Source of the DNA: Nesterenkonia sandarakina
GTDB taxonomy: Bacteria; Actinomycetota; Actinomycetes; Actinomycetales; Micrococcaceae
Length of the DNA: 64,000 nucleotides
Assembly (NCBI RefSeq): GCF_003003175.1
Contig: NZ_PVTY01000010.1
Coordinates: forward strand, 1 to 64,000
Direction: 5' to 3'
This document shows, one piece after another, positions 43,368-52,755 of the stretch; positions within the stretch are counted from its first letter, which is position 1, and each line of letters starts with the position of its first letter. A program made the translations under genes and the position numbers. The notes under the pieces are model-generated. The model saw nothing but the letters and a program-made list of their open reading frames with translations, searched no databases and was not told the DNA's origin.

Positions 43368-44780
43368 ATGACACTGACCCTCTACATTCCGGATCTCCTC
43401 GTTCCCATGACCTCTCCTCTGGGGGTCGTCGCCGGACATGCTGTTCTTGTCGAGGACAGCGTCATTGCCGCAGTGGGGCCTGTGGAACAGCTCCGCGCCG
43501 AGAATCACGGTGTCACCGAGGTTCGTCTCGATAATCAGGTCCTCATGCCAGGACTGGTCAACACACATCACCATTCTGGGATCCTTCGCGGTACGGCAGA
43601 GCATCTGCCTGTCTGGGAGTGGCTCCGTGTCCATATCGACCCCATGCACCGAGTCCTGCGCGCCGATGAAGCCCAGACTGCCGCGTATCTCTGTTACGCA
43701 GAGGGGCTTCTCGCCGGGACGACCACCACCGTCGATATGTGGCGCTATATGGACGGCTGCGCTGAGGCCGCCGAGCAGCTCGGTAATCGCCTCGTGACGG
43801 TGAACTATGTCGGGGAGCACCCTGAGCACAACTACTTCGACACCCTCGATGACAACGAACGCATGCTCAAGACCTGGGGCCCCGGTGCAGGCCGCGGAGA
43901 CGGACGAATCATCCCCTGGGTCGGGTTGGAACACCCCTTCTACGCCGACGATGCCGGGATGGCGCGCGCAGTGGAGCTGGCACAGAAATACGAGACCGGT
44001 CTGTACACGCACTGCAGTGAATCCCAGCTGGACGTCACCGAGTTCCACGCTCGGTATGGCAAGCGGCCCGTGCATGCCTTGAAAGATCTCGGTTTCTTTG
44101 ATGTTCCGCGTACTGTCCTGGCGCACGCCGTGTGGTTGGACGAATCGGAGATCGCCTATATGGCCACGCAGAGGGCTGGGGTGGCGCACAACCCAGTGAG
44201 CAACATGAAGCTCGCCAGCGGAATGGCGCCCGTGGCAGACATGCTGGCCGCAGGAATACCTGTGGGCATCGGCACGGACGGGGAAAAGGAGAACAACAAC
44301 CTGGACATGTTCGAGGAGATGAAAGTCTCATCACTGCTAGGAAAGCTGCGAAGCATGGACGCAGCAGCGATGGATTCTTGGGAGGTGCTGACCATGGCAA
44401 CTATCGGTGGAGCTCGCGCGCTGGGCCTGGACCACCGCATCGGTTCGGTAGAAGTCGGCAAACAGGCGGATCTCATCGCGGTGCGTACCGACACTCCCCG
44501 CATGACACCGCTGCTCTCCGAGGGGCGCTACGCGAATATCCATCACAACCTCGTCCACGCCGTCCGTGGCAGCGACGTCAGCCTCACCATGGTCGACGGC
44601 CAGGTCATCACCAGAGATGGGGAGCTTCTGAGCGCTGAACTGCCGGAACTCATCCAAGCAGCACGCCGGGCCGTTCCCGGTCTCTTCGAACGCCGCAGCC
44701 AGTACCTCGCTGCAGTGGAAGCAGGAGAAGCTGCAGCAATCACCGCACGAGGGTCTGAAGACTCTGCCGCCCGGGTTTGA
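43368..44780 (+). CDS. Amidohydrolase of the TRZ/ATZ deaminase group
   Basis: A 470-residue metal-dependent hydrolase. Motifs: VNTHHHSGILRGT, HCSESQLDVTE, LAHAVWLDESE, and GIGTDGEKENNNLDM. These mark a hydrolytic deaminase or dechlorinase of the AtzA/TrzN/SAH-deaminase kind. The neighbours suggest a purine-, pterin- or pyrimidine-like substrate, but sequence alone does not say which. It follows the 8-oxoguanine deaminase by 53 bases and precedes the ABC importer by 46. Base composition turns less GC-rich from here on. Confidence 0.78.
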   Translation: MTLTLYIPDLLVPMTSPLGVVAGHAVLVEDSVIAAVGPVEQLRAENHGVTEVRLDNQVLMPGLVNTHHHSGILRGTAEHLPVWEWLRVHIDPMHRVLRADEAQTAAYLCYAEGLLAGTTTTVDMWRYMDGCAEAAEQLGNRLVTVNYVGEHPEHNYFDTLDDNERMLKTWGPGAGRGDGRIIPWVGLEHPFYADDAGMARAVELAQKYETGLYTHCSESQLDVTEFHARYGKRPVHALKDLGFFDVPRTVLAHAVWLDESEIAYMATQRAGVAHNPVSNMKLASGMAPVADMLAAGIPVGIGTDGEKENNNLDMFEEMKVSSLLGKLRSMDAAAMDSWEVLTMATIGGARALGLDHRIGSVEVGKQADLIAVRTDTPRMTPLLSEGRYANIHHNLVHAVRGSDVSLTMVDGQVITRDGELLSAELPELIQAARRAVPGLFERRSQYLAAVEAGEAAAITARGSEDSAARV

Positions 44781-44826
44781 ACCCGGATCTTGCACCCAAC
44801 ACGTCACTGACATCTAGGAGAGACCA

Positions 44827-45903
44827 ATGAGCACACTTCGCAAAAACACCCCGTGGGCCCGCAGCGTCACAGCCGGAACGATCAGCCTCGGGCTGCTGGC
44901 CCTTTCGGCCTGCAGCGAAGGAGCCGCCGCCGAGGACGAAGCGTCTGAGGATGCCAACTACGGTTCAATCGACGTTCCGCTGTCCTGGTTGCACACCGCA
45001 GAATTCGTCGGCCTCTATGAAGCCATCGACAACGGGTACTACGAGGAAAACGGGTTCGAATCGGTCAACCTGATCCCCGGCGGACCATCAGCAACACCCT
45101 CCACCGTGCAGGTAGCTTCCGGCGCGGGCCTCGTCGGCTGGTCGAATCCGCTGCTGGTTGCTTCGACCATCGAAGCAGAGGGTGAGGACGCACCGTTGAA
45201 GATCATCGGTTCTGTCTTCCAGGACATTCCCTACACCGTGGTCACGATGAGTGACAATCCGGCCACAGAGCCGGATGACCTCATCGGTATGAGCGTCGGT
45301 GTCCCTCCGGCGAATGAGCCGGTGTTCAACGCCTTCCTCGCGGCCAACGACCTCGATGGCGAAGTGGAGGTGGCTTCCATCCAGGCCGATACGCAGCCCT
45401 TCCTCAATGGTGAGATCGACGCGTACTTCGGCTTCGCCACCAATGAGCTGATCAGCATCGAGATGGCTGGCTACGACGTCGAATCCATGATGTTCGTGGA
45501 TCACGGACTGCCCTTCTCCGGTGGTTCGCTGGTGGCCACAGAGGAGAACATCGAAGAGAACCGTGAGGAGCTCAAGGCATTTCTGGAGGCCTCCGTCCGA
45601 GGATGGCAGGATGCGCTCGCGGACCCTGAAGAGGCAGCACGGACCACCGTCGAAGACCACGCGGCAGACCAGAACCTCGACTATGACCACCAGCTGCGGA
45701 CCGCTGAGACCCAGGCCGAGCTCATCGCCTCGGAGTGGACCCAGGAGAACGGCCTCTTCACGATGTCAGACGACGCGATCTCCGACACTCTCGACGCCGT
45801 GGAAGCAGTGGGCTATGACGTGCCCGAAGATCTGTTCGATCTCAGTCTTCTCGAGGAGATCTACGAAGAGAACCCTGATCTCATCGAACATCCGCTTCCG
45901 TGA
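44827..45903 (+). CDS. ABC transporter substrate-binding lipoprotein (NMT1/SsuA-like), copy 1
   Basis: The signal peptide ends LGLLALSACSEG (lipobox Cys29), giving a lipid-anchored binding protein of 358 residues. The fold is that of the NMT1/THI5/SsuA group: PLSWLHTAEFVGLYEAIDNG, LIPGGPSATPS and NEPVFNAFL. Members bind hydroxymethylpyrimidines, riboflavin, taurine or alkanesulfonates. More than half of its aligned residues equal those of the second binding protein at 51528-52598. Genes for the ATPase and two permeases follow directly. Confidence 0.87.
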   Translation: MSTLRKNTPWARSVTAGTISLGLLALSACSEGAAAEDEASEDANYGSIDVPLSWLHTAEFVGLYEAIDNGYYEENGFESVNLIPGGPSATPSTVQVASGAGLVGWSNPLLVASTIEAEGEDAPLKIIGSVFQDIPYTVVTMSDNPATEPDDLIGMSVGVPPANEPVFNAFLAANDLDGEVEVASIQADTQPFLNGEIDAYFGFATNELISIEMAGYDVESMMFVDHGLPFSGGSLVATEENIEENREELKAFLEASVRGWQDALADPEEAARTTVEDHAADQNLDYDHQLRTAETQAELIASEWTQENGLFTMSDDAISDTLDAVEAVGYDVPEDLFDLSLLEEIYEENPDLIEHPLP

Positions 45904-45936
45904 AGACACTAAGCGAGAACTAGCAAGGAGTACGAC

Positions 45937-46773
45937 GTGATAGCAGAGACCAGCACCCACAACCCCGCTGTGGACACCGACAGCATGCACTTGACCGGGG
46001 ACGGCATCAGCCTCAGCGGTCTGAGCAAGATCTTCGGTTCAGGGTCGAAGCAGGTCACCGCCTTGGAGGACGTGAACCTTGCCACCGGGCGGGGGACCTT
46101 CCTCTCACTGCTGGGACCATCCGGGTGCGGCAAATCCACGATTCTGCGGATGCTCGCGGGTCTGGAGGAGCCCAGCTCAGGCGAACTTCGGATGGATGGC
46201 CAGTCACCCGCAGAGCTCCGAGCGGGCAACCACCTGGGAATTGCCTTCCAGGACTCGGCTCTGCTGCCCTGGCGAAGTGTGGTCTCCAATATCCGGCTGC
46301 CCTTGGAAGTGGCGGGGATCAAGCCCGAGCCTGGCTTGATCCAGGGCCTCGTGGATCTGGTGGGACTCAAAGGTTTCGAGAAGGCGCGTCCTGCTCAGCT
46401 CTCCGGAGGTATGCGTCAACGGGTGTCGATTGCGCGGGCACTGGTCGTGAAACCCTCGGTTCTGCTTCTCGATGAACCCTTCGGGGCACTGGATGACATG
46501 ACCAGGCAGCGATTGAACATGGAGCTCCTGAGGATCTGGACCGAGAAGCCTGCGACGACGCTGATGGTCACCCACGGCATCGCCGAAGCGATCTTCCTCT
46601 CTGATGTCGTTGCGGTCATGAGCGCTCGTCCCGGTCGCATCCGAGAGGTGTTTGAAGTGGACCTCCCGCGTCCACGCACGCCCGAGATGCAGCGCACCCC
46701 AGAGTTCCACGCTCTGGTGGACCACGCTTCCGATCTGCTCTTCGGGCAACGGGACCAAAGTGGTGTCTCATGA
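45937..46773 (+). CDS. ABC transporter ATP-binding protein
   Basis: A 278-residue importer ATPase of the SsuB/TauB/ThiZ type. Walker A is GPSGCGKST, the Q loop is in [10 protein letters not shown], the signature is [15 protein letters not shown], Walker B is [12 protein letters not shown] and the switch His is in MVTHGIAEA. Its stop overlaps the next permease (ATGA). Confidence 0.93.
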   Translation: MIAETSTHNPAVDTDSMHLTGDGISLSGLSKIFGSGSKQVTALEDVNLATGRGTFLSLLGPSGCGKSTILRMLAGLEEPSSGELRMDGQSPAELRAGNHLGIAFQDSALLPWRSVVSNIRLPLEVAGIKPEPGLIQGLVDLVGLKGFEKARPAQLSGGMRQRVSIARALVVKPSVLLLDEPFGALDDMTRQRLNMELLRIWTEKPATTLMVTHGIAEAIFLSDVVAVMSARPGRIREVFEVDLPRPRTPEMQRTPEFHALVDHASDLLFGQRDQSGVS

Positions 46774-47639
46774 GTCACGGCTCAGCGGTGGGGACCGAGC
46801 CAACAGCCGCTTCAAGCGTCAAGTCGGCGCCGGCTCGCCCGTCCTCCTTCACGCTCCCGCGCTGGGCTCCCGGTGCCATGGGCCTGCTCGTGGTTCTGGT
46901 GGTCTGGTGGGTCGTCGGCGCTGCGAACCTTGTGGGTCGTGGCGCAGGTGGGAACGTCTCGGCAGTCCCCACTCCACCTGAGGTCCTGCAGCAGCTCGTG
47001 ACCGATGGATTCTCCTTCTACTGGCGCAATGCATCGGTCACATTGGCCGAGGCAGGTATCGGTTTTGCCGTCGGCAACGCTTTGGCTGTCGCTACGGCGG
47101 GACTGGTCCTGCTTGCTCCCTGGCTCGAGCGACTTGCGACGCAGCTTGCAGTCATCACCTACTGCCTCCCGCTGATCGCGATCGGTCCGGTGATCTTCGC
47201 CGTGGCTGGTCCACCCATCAGCGGAGAACCGTCCATGACGGCGGCCGTGCTGGCGGGTCTCTCCGTGTACTTCGTCACCGTAGTGACCACTATCCAGGGC
47301 CTCAAGGCAGCTGATCCCTCGGGTCTCGATGTCATCGCCGTTGCGGGTGGCAATCGATTTCATCAACTGGTCAAGGTTCAGCTGATCACGGCAGTGCCGT
47401 ATATCTTCACCGCGCTGAAGATCGCGGCCCCCGCCTCGGTCCTCGGAGCCATCCTCGGTGAGTTCGTGGGTGGCGTTGATAGTGGTCTGGGGCCTGCGAT
47501 GGTCAGCGCTCAGGAAACCCTGAATGTTGATCGGCTTTGGGCGCTTGCGCTGGTGGCGGTTCTCGTCGCCGGGGCGGCCTATGCGGTGATCGCGCTCGCG
47601 GGGCGCCTGGCGACTCCGTGGGCAGGAAAGGAATCCTGA
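46770..47639 (+). CDS. ABC transporter permease 1
   Basis: A 289-residue BPD_transp_1 (SsuC/TauC-type) inner-membrane protein with six or so hydrophobic helices and the cytoplasmic coupling segment near [18 protein letters not shown]. The N-terminal about 30 residues are Ser/Ala-rich and variable. It overlaps both neighbours (ATGA at 46770 and TGATG at 47637). Confidence 0.9.
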   Translation: MSHGSAVGTEPTAASSVKSAPARPSSFTLPRWAPGAMGLLVVLVVWWVVGAANLVGRGAGGNVSAVPTPPEVLQQLVTDGFSFYWRNASVTLAEAGIGFAVGNALAVATAGLVLLAPWLERLATQLAVITYCLPLIAIGPVIFAVAGPPISGEPSMTAAVLAGLSVYFVTVVTTIQGLKAADPSGLDVIAVAGGNRFHQLVKVQLITAVPYIFTALKIAAPASVLGAILGEFVGGVDSGLGPAMVSAQETLNVDRLWALALVAVLVAGAAYAVIALAGRLATPWAGKES

Positions 47640-48430
47640 TGCAAAAGACCCTCACGCTTCTCAAACCGCTGGGGAATCTGGTCATCTCGCTTGCGCTGAT
47701 CCTCATCGCCTGGGTCGGACTGCTGGCATTCTTCGATGTCTCCGGGATCATCGGCAAAGGTCCGCTGGATGTCTACGAGTACCTCTTTGTCGAAGAGGCC
47801 GCCGCTGAGAACCTTGCGCTTGTCTGGTCGGACTTTCAGATCACCATGGTCGATACGCTCATCGGGTTCACCGCGGGTCTGCTCGTCGCGCTGGTAGTGG
47901 CGATGATGTTTCAGCTCTTCAAGGGATTCGAAGCGGCCATGATGCCGCTGGCGATGATCTGCCGTTCGGTGCCGCTGGTTGCGATGGCTCCCATCATCGT
48001 CCTCATCTTTGGCCGGGACTGGCTGTCCGTGGCGGCAATGGGCACGATCGTCGTCATCTTCCCGGCGCTGGTGACGATCGTAGAAGGTTTGCGTTCCACC
48101 TCACCTGCAATGTCGGAGGTGGTCCAGGTCTATGGCGGAGGCCCAGCCACGGTGTTGCGCAAAGTGGCGATGCCAGCTTCCGTTCCCTCCTTCTTCACCG
48201 CCACCAGGGTTTCTATCCCTGGAGCTCTCACCGGAGCGCTGCTGGCGGAATGGTTGGCTACCGGGGATGGGATCGGCTATGGCATCTTCCAAGCGATCGC
48301 CAATACGCAGTACGACCGGCTCTGGGCCTCGGTGCTGGTGGTCACTCTCGCCTCGCTGCTGCTGTATTCGGTCATTGGTGTTGTTGAACGCGTGGTGGCT
48401 CGTCGGACAGGGATGGGGCTGGACGCATAG
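47639..48430 (+). CDS. ABC transporter permease 2
   Basis: The second permease (263 residues, same family), with the coupling loop near EVVQVYGGGPATVLRKVAMP. Having two different permeases plus one ATPase is the pattern of ThiX/RibX-like or heteromeric SsuC importers. The true ATG overlaps the previous stop by one base; longer in-frame readings upstream are antisense noise in permease 1. Confidence 0.9.
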   Translation: MQKTLTLLKPLGNLVISLALILIAWVGLLAFFDVSGIIGKGPLDVYEYLFVEEAAAENLALVWSDFQITMVDTLIGFTAGLLVALVVAMMFQLFKGFEAAMMPLAMICRSVPLVAMAPIIVLIFGRDWLSVAAMGTIVVIFPALVTIVEGLRSTSPAMSEVVQVYGGGPATVLRKVAMPASVPSFFTATRVSIPGALTGALLAEWLATGDGIGYGIFQAIANTQYDRLWASVLVVTLASLLLYSVIGVVERVVARRTGMGLDA

Positions 48431-50224
48431 ATGAGTGAGAAGGAGTTCCTCTATCCAAGCTCGGAGGAGCTGGCGGTCCTGCGTGAGGTTGCCGTCGGGA
48501 GGCGGACCCCAGATCTGATCATCCGCGGAGGCCTGGTGCTCTCGCCGGGGACCAAGGAATGGCTGCAGTGCGACGTGGTCATCGCGGGTCGCCATATCGC
48601 GGCGCTCACGCCCTGGGAGCATTTCTCGACGGCCGGCCAGGAGCTCTCGGCGCACGGTCAGCATGTGGTGCCCACCTATATAGACGCTCACCTGCACATC
48701 GAATACACGAACCTGACTCCTGGTGAACTGGCTCGGCTGAGCCTAGCCAGGGGAACAGGGACGGTGCTGACCGACCCGAATGGAGCAGCGAACGTCTGGG
48801 GAACCGCAGGAATGGATTTTCTGCTGCATACCGACACTCCGCTCCGGATTTTCCAACAGGTATCACCCACTACGCCGGCCTCCCACTTGCTTGAACGCGG
48901 AGGGGCGGTGATCTCCGAAGAGGAGGTGCACGGCCGCCTTCACCAGGGTTCGACACTCACCCTCGGCGAGGGCAATCCCTTCGACTACGGCGCTGTATCC
49001 ACTGCCCGTTTTCGTGCTGCTCTCGCCGCTGGAAGGCGTATCACCGGACATACCGCCGCGCAGACGCATGAGTCACTCTGGGGTTACCTGGCTGCCGGGG
49101 TCAGCGATGACCATAATTCCTCCACGTTGGCGGAAGTGCTCGAGAGAACGCGGCTTGGTGCCATGATCACCGTGATGGCGTCATCGCTGGCCGATAACAC
49201 CACCAAGATCTTCGCCGACATCGAAGGATTGGAGCCGGCGCTGGAGAACCTGTGCTTCTGCGCCGACGATAAGCACGTGCTGGACCTCTCCCAGGAGGGT
49301 CATATCGATCATCATCTGCGTCAGGCCATGGACGCCGGAATTGATCCCCTCATGGCGTACCGTATGGCGACGATGCACCCGGCCCACTACTACCGTCTGG
49401 ACCAGATACTTGGGGTGGTGGCACCCTCGCGTGTCGCGGATCTCCAGATCATTCCTGATCTGCGCGAGGCGCTGCCGTCCGTGGTGCTCGCCGGGGGAGT
49501 GGTCGTGGCGTGCGACGGCTCGGCCCTCTTCGAGAATTCCGACGAGCTGCCAGCCTGGACTGCAGACACCATTCGACTCCCCGAGAGCCTCGATCCCGAG
49601 ATGTTCGTGCTCAGCGCACCCACCCCGGAAGGACAGGTGCGAGTGCGAGCCATGGAGATGTACAACGGCTACTTCAAGCAGGCCTTCACGGCAGAGCTGC
49701 CAGTTCAGCACGGACACGTCCAGGCTGATCCCGCTCAGGATGTGCTCAAGATTGCGGTGGTAGATCGTCACCATGGCACAGCGGACACCGGCATAGGCTT
49801 CGTCCGTGGATTCGGGCTGACCCACGGCGCCCTCGCGATCAGCATGAACTGTCCCAATATGAACATTGCTGTGGTGGGCGTGGACGACGAATCCATGCTG
49901 CTCGCCGTCGACACTCTGCGCACTATGGGCGGCGGATACGTGGCCGTGGCTCACGGGAAAGTCATCACCACTGTGCCGCTACCCGTAGGCGGCATGATGA
50001 GTGCGGTCAGCTTCGAAGAGACCGCCGAGAGGCTCGAGCGGGCTCACCACGCAGCGGCAGGACTCGGCTGTCCTATGGCTTCCCCCTTCATCATCCTGTC
50101 CTTCGTCGGTCTGTACGTGGTGCCCGACTACGGCATCACGGAATGGGGGTTGATCGACACCCCAGCACAAGAGTTCATCGACGTCCTGCTTCCCGGACCC
50201 AGCGAGTCCTGCGTCCACGACTGA
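48431..50224 (+). CDS. Adenine deaminase-like amidohydrolase (divergent active site)
   Basis: A 597-residue protein with the adenine deaminase architecture: amidohydrolase core (PTYIDAHLHIEYTNLTPGEL, GHTAAQTHESLWGYLAAGVS, CADDKHVLDLSQEGHID) and the C-terminal Ade domain (GFGLTHGALA, PLPVGGMMS). Compared with the E. coli enzyme as I remember it, DPHEI is DPNGA, and SHDSHN in the C-terminal domain is SMNCPN. Loss of these His/Glu residues suggests a different substrate or chemistry. It begins on the base after the permease stop, so it belongs to the importer operon. Confidence 0.75.
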   Translation: MSEKEFLYPSSEELAVLREVAVGRRTPDLIIRGGLVLSPGTKEWLQCDVVIAGRHIAALTPWEHFSTAGQELSAHGQHVVPTYIDAHLHIEYTNLTPGELARLSLARGTGTVLTDPNGAANVWGTAGMDFLLHTDTPLRIFQQVSPTTPASHLLERGGAVISEEEVHGRLHQGSTLTLGEGNPFDYGAVSTARFRAALAAGRRITGHTAAQTHESLWGYLAAGVSDDHNSSTLAEVLERTRLGAMITVMASSLADNTTKIFADIEGLEPALENLCFCADDKHVLDLSQEGHIDHHLRQAMDAGIDPLMAYRMATMHPAHYYRLDQILGVVAPSRVADLQIIPDLREALPSVVLAGGVVVACDGSALFENSDELPAWTADTIRLPESLDPEMFVLSAPTPEGQVRVRAMEMYNGYFKQAFTAELPVQHGHVQADPAQDVLKIAVVDRHHGTADTGIGFVRGFGLTHGALAISMNCPNMNIAVVGVDDESMLLAVDTLRTMGGGYVAVAHGKVITTVPLPVGGMMSAVSFEETAERLERAHHAAAGLGCPMASPFIILSFVGLYVVPDYGITEWGLIDTPAQEFIDVLLPGPSESCVHD

Positions 50225-50263
50225 CGACCGCGACTCACAGTCGCCCCACGCGAGATGTGACGC

Positions 50264-51322
50264 TCAGAGCAGGGCCGTCCGCAGGGCCAAGGCCGCGCCG
50301 TCGAAATCTGCCAGCAGCCGTTGTCTTTGCTGGTCCGGACACCACGAGGCGATGAATCCCTGCCTCGCGATGGCGGTAGCTTCATCCGCAGTGATACCCA
50401 GAGCGGGCAACGCCTCCATATACTCACGGGCGAGGTCCGTCTTGAAGAACACTGCATCGTCAGTGGCCAGCGTCACCGGCAGACCGGCCCGAACCATGCG
50501 CGCGATCCTGTGCTCAGGAGTAAGCTCCCAGCCTGAGAGCATCACGGTGGAATGGGGTGTGCAGGTGAAGCTGAGCCCCGTGGCTCTGATCGCTCTGAGC
50601 GCCTCGGGATCATCGATCACTCGATAACCATGGTCAATCCGATCAAGCTGAAGCTCGGTTGCCGCGGTGACCACATCACTCGGTGAGGCTTCCATGGTCT
50701 CTCCCACATGAGCGGTGCAGCGAAGTCCCGACTCACGGGCAAGTCGGTACGCCTCGGCGAAACGCAGCGGATCCTCAGACTTCTCCGGCGTCAGATCATC
50801 CTGTCCGATTCCCAGCACCTCATTCCTGGGATGTGCAACGACGGTGCGCACCAGGTCCACGGCGGCATGAGCAGGGAGTGAACGGTTGATCCCGATAATG
50901 ATTCCGAACCCGACACCGAAATCACGTTCGGCGGCGCTCAGGCCGCTGATCATGGCATCAATGACAGTGGGATAGTCCATCCCCGGTCCTGGGCGACCAA
51001 AAGCACCCCGTACAAGGTTGTCGGGATTCACGAAGTACTCGCGGTAGCGCAGATTTGCCTTGGCCACCGCATCTTGCGCTCCTTCATAGGCAATCCGCGC
51101 AATCTCCTCAGGAGTGGTCAGAGCCAGGTGAGCAGCGTTGAAGACATCGAGGAAATCGGCAAGTCCGGAGTAGTCGAAGAGCTGATCGAGATCGAAGGTC
51201 CTCAGCCGCACCCCATGGGCCTGGCAGAGCTCCAGGAGCGTTTCGGGGCGCATCGTCGAGACAAAGTGGCAGTGCAGCTCTGCCTTGGGAAGAAGCTGCA
51301 AGTAGGTGCGCAGATCGGTCAC
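50264..51322 (-). CDS. Adenosine deaminase family protein
   Basis: A 352-residue ADA-family deaminase. Zinc and catalytic motifs: KAELHCHFVSTMRPETLLEL, CTAHVGETM, RIDHGYRVIDD, and LATDDAVFF. Classical adenosine deaminases have HVHLDG where this has HCHFVST, so a related base such as adenine or a modified adenosine is possible. GTG start with GGAAAGGGG upstream. It converges on the adenine deaminase-like gene and has GAAAC palindrome site D 32 bases before its start. Confidence 0.82.
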   Translation of the reverse strand: MTDLRTYLQLLPKAELHCHFVSTMRPETLLELCQAHGVRLRTFDLDQLFDYSGLADFLDVFNAAHLALTTPEEIARIAYEGAQDAVAKANLRYREYFVNPDNLVRGAFGRPGPGMDYPTVIDAMISGLSAAERDFGVGFGIIIGINRSLPAHAAVDLVRTVVAHPRNEVLGIGQDDLTPEKSEDPLRFAEAYRLARESGLRCTAHVGETMEASPSDVVTAATELQLDRIDHGYRVIDDPEALRAIRATGLSFTCTPHSTVMLSGWELTPEHRIARMVRAGLPVTLATDDAVFFKTDLAREYMEALPALGITADEATAIARQGFIASWCPDQQRQRLLADFDGAALALRTALL

Positions 51323-51353
51323 GACAGGACCCCTTTCCAGTGCCAGCGAGGTA

Positions 51354-51367
51354 GAAACGAGTGTTTC
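51354..51367. promoter_or_regulatory. GAAAC-N4-GTTTC palindrome (site D)
   Basis: GAAACGAGTGTTTC, a perfect 5+5 palindrome, placed just upstream of the minus-strand adenosine deaminase-like gene. Confidence 0.75.
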
Positions 51368-51464
51368 TTAGTGCCTCGACTCTACGCAGCACAGTGTTAC
51401 TCATGTATTACGTCTTCACGGCTTCACGCCTTTTACCCGCGCGTAACAGGAGGGCGAAGTGGGT

Positions 51465-51478
51465 GAAATATTCGTTTC
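51465..51478. promoter_or_regulatory. GAAAT-N4-GTTTC palindrome (site E)
   Basis: GAAATATTCGTTTC is a one-base variant of the island's motif, followed by CATAGAGTG. It lies 50 bases before the second binding-protein gene (start 51528), at the head of the plus-strand unit that leads into the aldehyde dehydrogenase operon. Confidence 0.7.
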
Positions 51479-51527
51479 ATAGAGTGTGGGTGTTCCCACC
51501 GGGGGATCACTGATGAGGAGTAGCTCA

Positions 51528-52598
51528 ATGCATACACGCACCCGTTCCCACCGACATAGCCTCACCGGTCTGGCCGCCTTGGGCGTGCTCCTGCTGACAT
51601 CTTGTTCGGGCGACGATGCTGCAGCGGACAGTGAAGACGGGGCCTCCGGCGAAGCAAGTTATGGAGCGCTGGAGATCCCCCTTTCCTGGGTCAAGACCTG
51701 GGAATTCGCAGGCATGTACTTTGCCGAGGACAGCGGCTACTACGAGGAAGCCGGCTTCGAGTCCGTCAATCTGATATCTGGCGGTCCTTCGGCCACCCCG
51801 GCTGCAACTCAGCTCGTCACCGGTGACAACCTCGCCGCGATGTCCAACCCCATCGACACCGCCTCCTTGATCGAAGCCGAGGGTGAAGATGCTCCGGTCA
51901 AGATCATCGGTTCGGTCTTCCAGCAGAACGCCTTCTCGATCTTCTCGCTCGCAGACAACCCCGCCGAAGAGCCGGCCGATCTGGAAGGCATGACCGTCGG
52001 CGTCGCCCCCGGCAACGAGCCAGCCTTCTATGCCTTCCTGGAGGTCAATGACATCGATGAAGAAGATGTCGAAGTCGTCTCGATCCAGGGGGACGCCGGC
52101 GGACTGTTGACCGGTGAATTCGATGCCTCCATTGGATTCGCAACAAACCAGGCGACTGCGATCGAGCTCGAAGGCGCAGAGGTCGTGAATATGATGCTCG
52201 CCGATCACGGTCTGCCGTTTGCCGCAGGCTCCATCGTCACCACCGAGGAGAACATCGAAGAGAACCGCGATGAGTTGAAGGCCTTCCTGGAAGCGACCAT
52301 TCGCGGTTGGCAGGACGCGTTGAATGATCCGGAAGCCGGAGTGGAGATGACCGTGGAGGATCACGGCGCCGATCAAGGTCTGGATCCGGAGCACCAGCAG
52401 CTTACGGCCGAGCGTCAGATGGAACTCATGACCAACGAATGGACCGATGAAAACGGCCTGCTCACGATGAGTGATGAGGCCGTAGACGACACCCTTGAGG
52501 CTGTGGAAGCGGTGGGCTATGAGCTCCCGGACGACATCTTCGACATGACGCTCATCAACGAGGTCTACGAGGAGAACCCGGACCTCATCGAGTACTGA
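51528..52598 (+). CDS. ABC transporter substrate-binding lipoprotein (NMT1/SsuA-like), copy 2
   Basis: A 356-residue binding lipoprotein (signal ends GVLLLTSCSG) closely related to copy 1 at 44827 across its length: both share FESVNLI-GGPSATP, AEGEDAP-KIIGSVFQ and TEENIEENR-ELKAFLEA. It has no permease or ATPase of its own and probably uses the importer encoded 5 kb upstream, perhaps for a related substrate. The ATG at 51528 is chosen for GAGGAG seven bases upstream; ATG 51513 would contain that site. Confidence 0.87.
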   Translation: MHTRTRSHRHSLTGLAALGVLLLTSCSGDDAAADSEDGASGEASYGALEIPLSWVKTWEFAGMYFAEDSGYYEEAGFESVNLISGGPSATPAATQLVTGDNLAAMSNPIDTASLIEAEGEDAPVKIIGSVFQQNAFSIFSLADNPAEEPADLEGMTVGVAPGNEPAFYAFLEVNDIDEEDVEVVSIQGDAGGLLTGEFDASIGFATNQATAIELEGAEVVNMMLADHGLPFAAGSIVTTEENIEENRDELKAFLEATIRGWQDALNDPEAGVEMTVEDHGADQGLDPEHQQLTAERQMELMTNEWTDENGLLTMSDEAVDDTLEAVEAVGYELPDDIFDMTLINEVYEENPDLIEY

Positions 52599-52616
52599 TC
52601 GACTGATACAGGAAAA

Positions 52617-52648
52617 GGCTTCTCCCGGTCACCCGATCGGGAGAAGCC
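52617..52648 (+). terminator. Strong hairpin after the second binding-protein gene
   Basis: GGCTTCTCCCG and CGGGAGAAGCC form a perfect 11-base stem with a 10-base loop, 19 bases beyond the stop. There is no T run after it, so it may be a partial terminator or an RNA-stabilising end that lets less transcription pass to the aldehyde dehydrogenase operon. Confidence 0.6.
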
Positions 52649-52755
52649 ATCACCCGCCCGTCTGACGGTGACGATTCAGGTTCTGCGCAGTTCCTGAGAC
52701 AGGGTAGCGGCCTCCGAGTGGAGCTCCCGCGGCGCTGATCTCCCAGGAAGTGACT

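Noticed and set aside
50230-50244. Small perfect hairpin GCGACT-CAC-AGTCGC between convergent deaminase genes
   Set aside because: Only a 6-base stem and no T run; too weak to call as a terminator.
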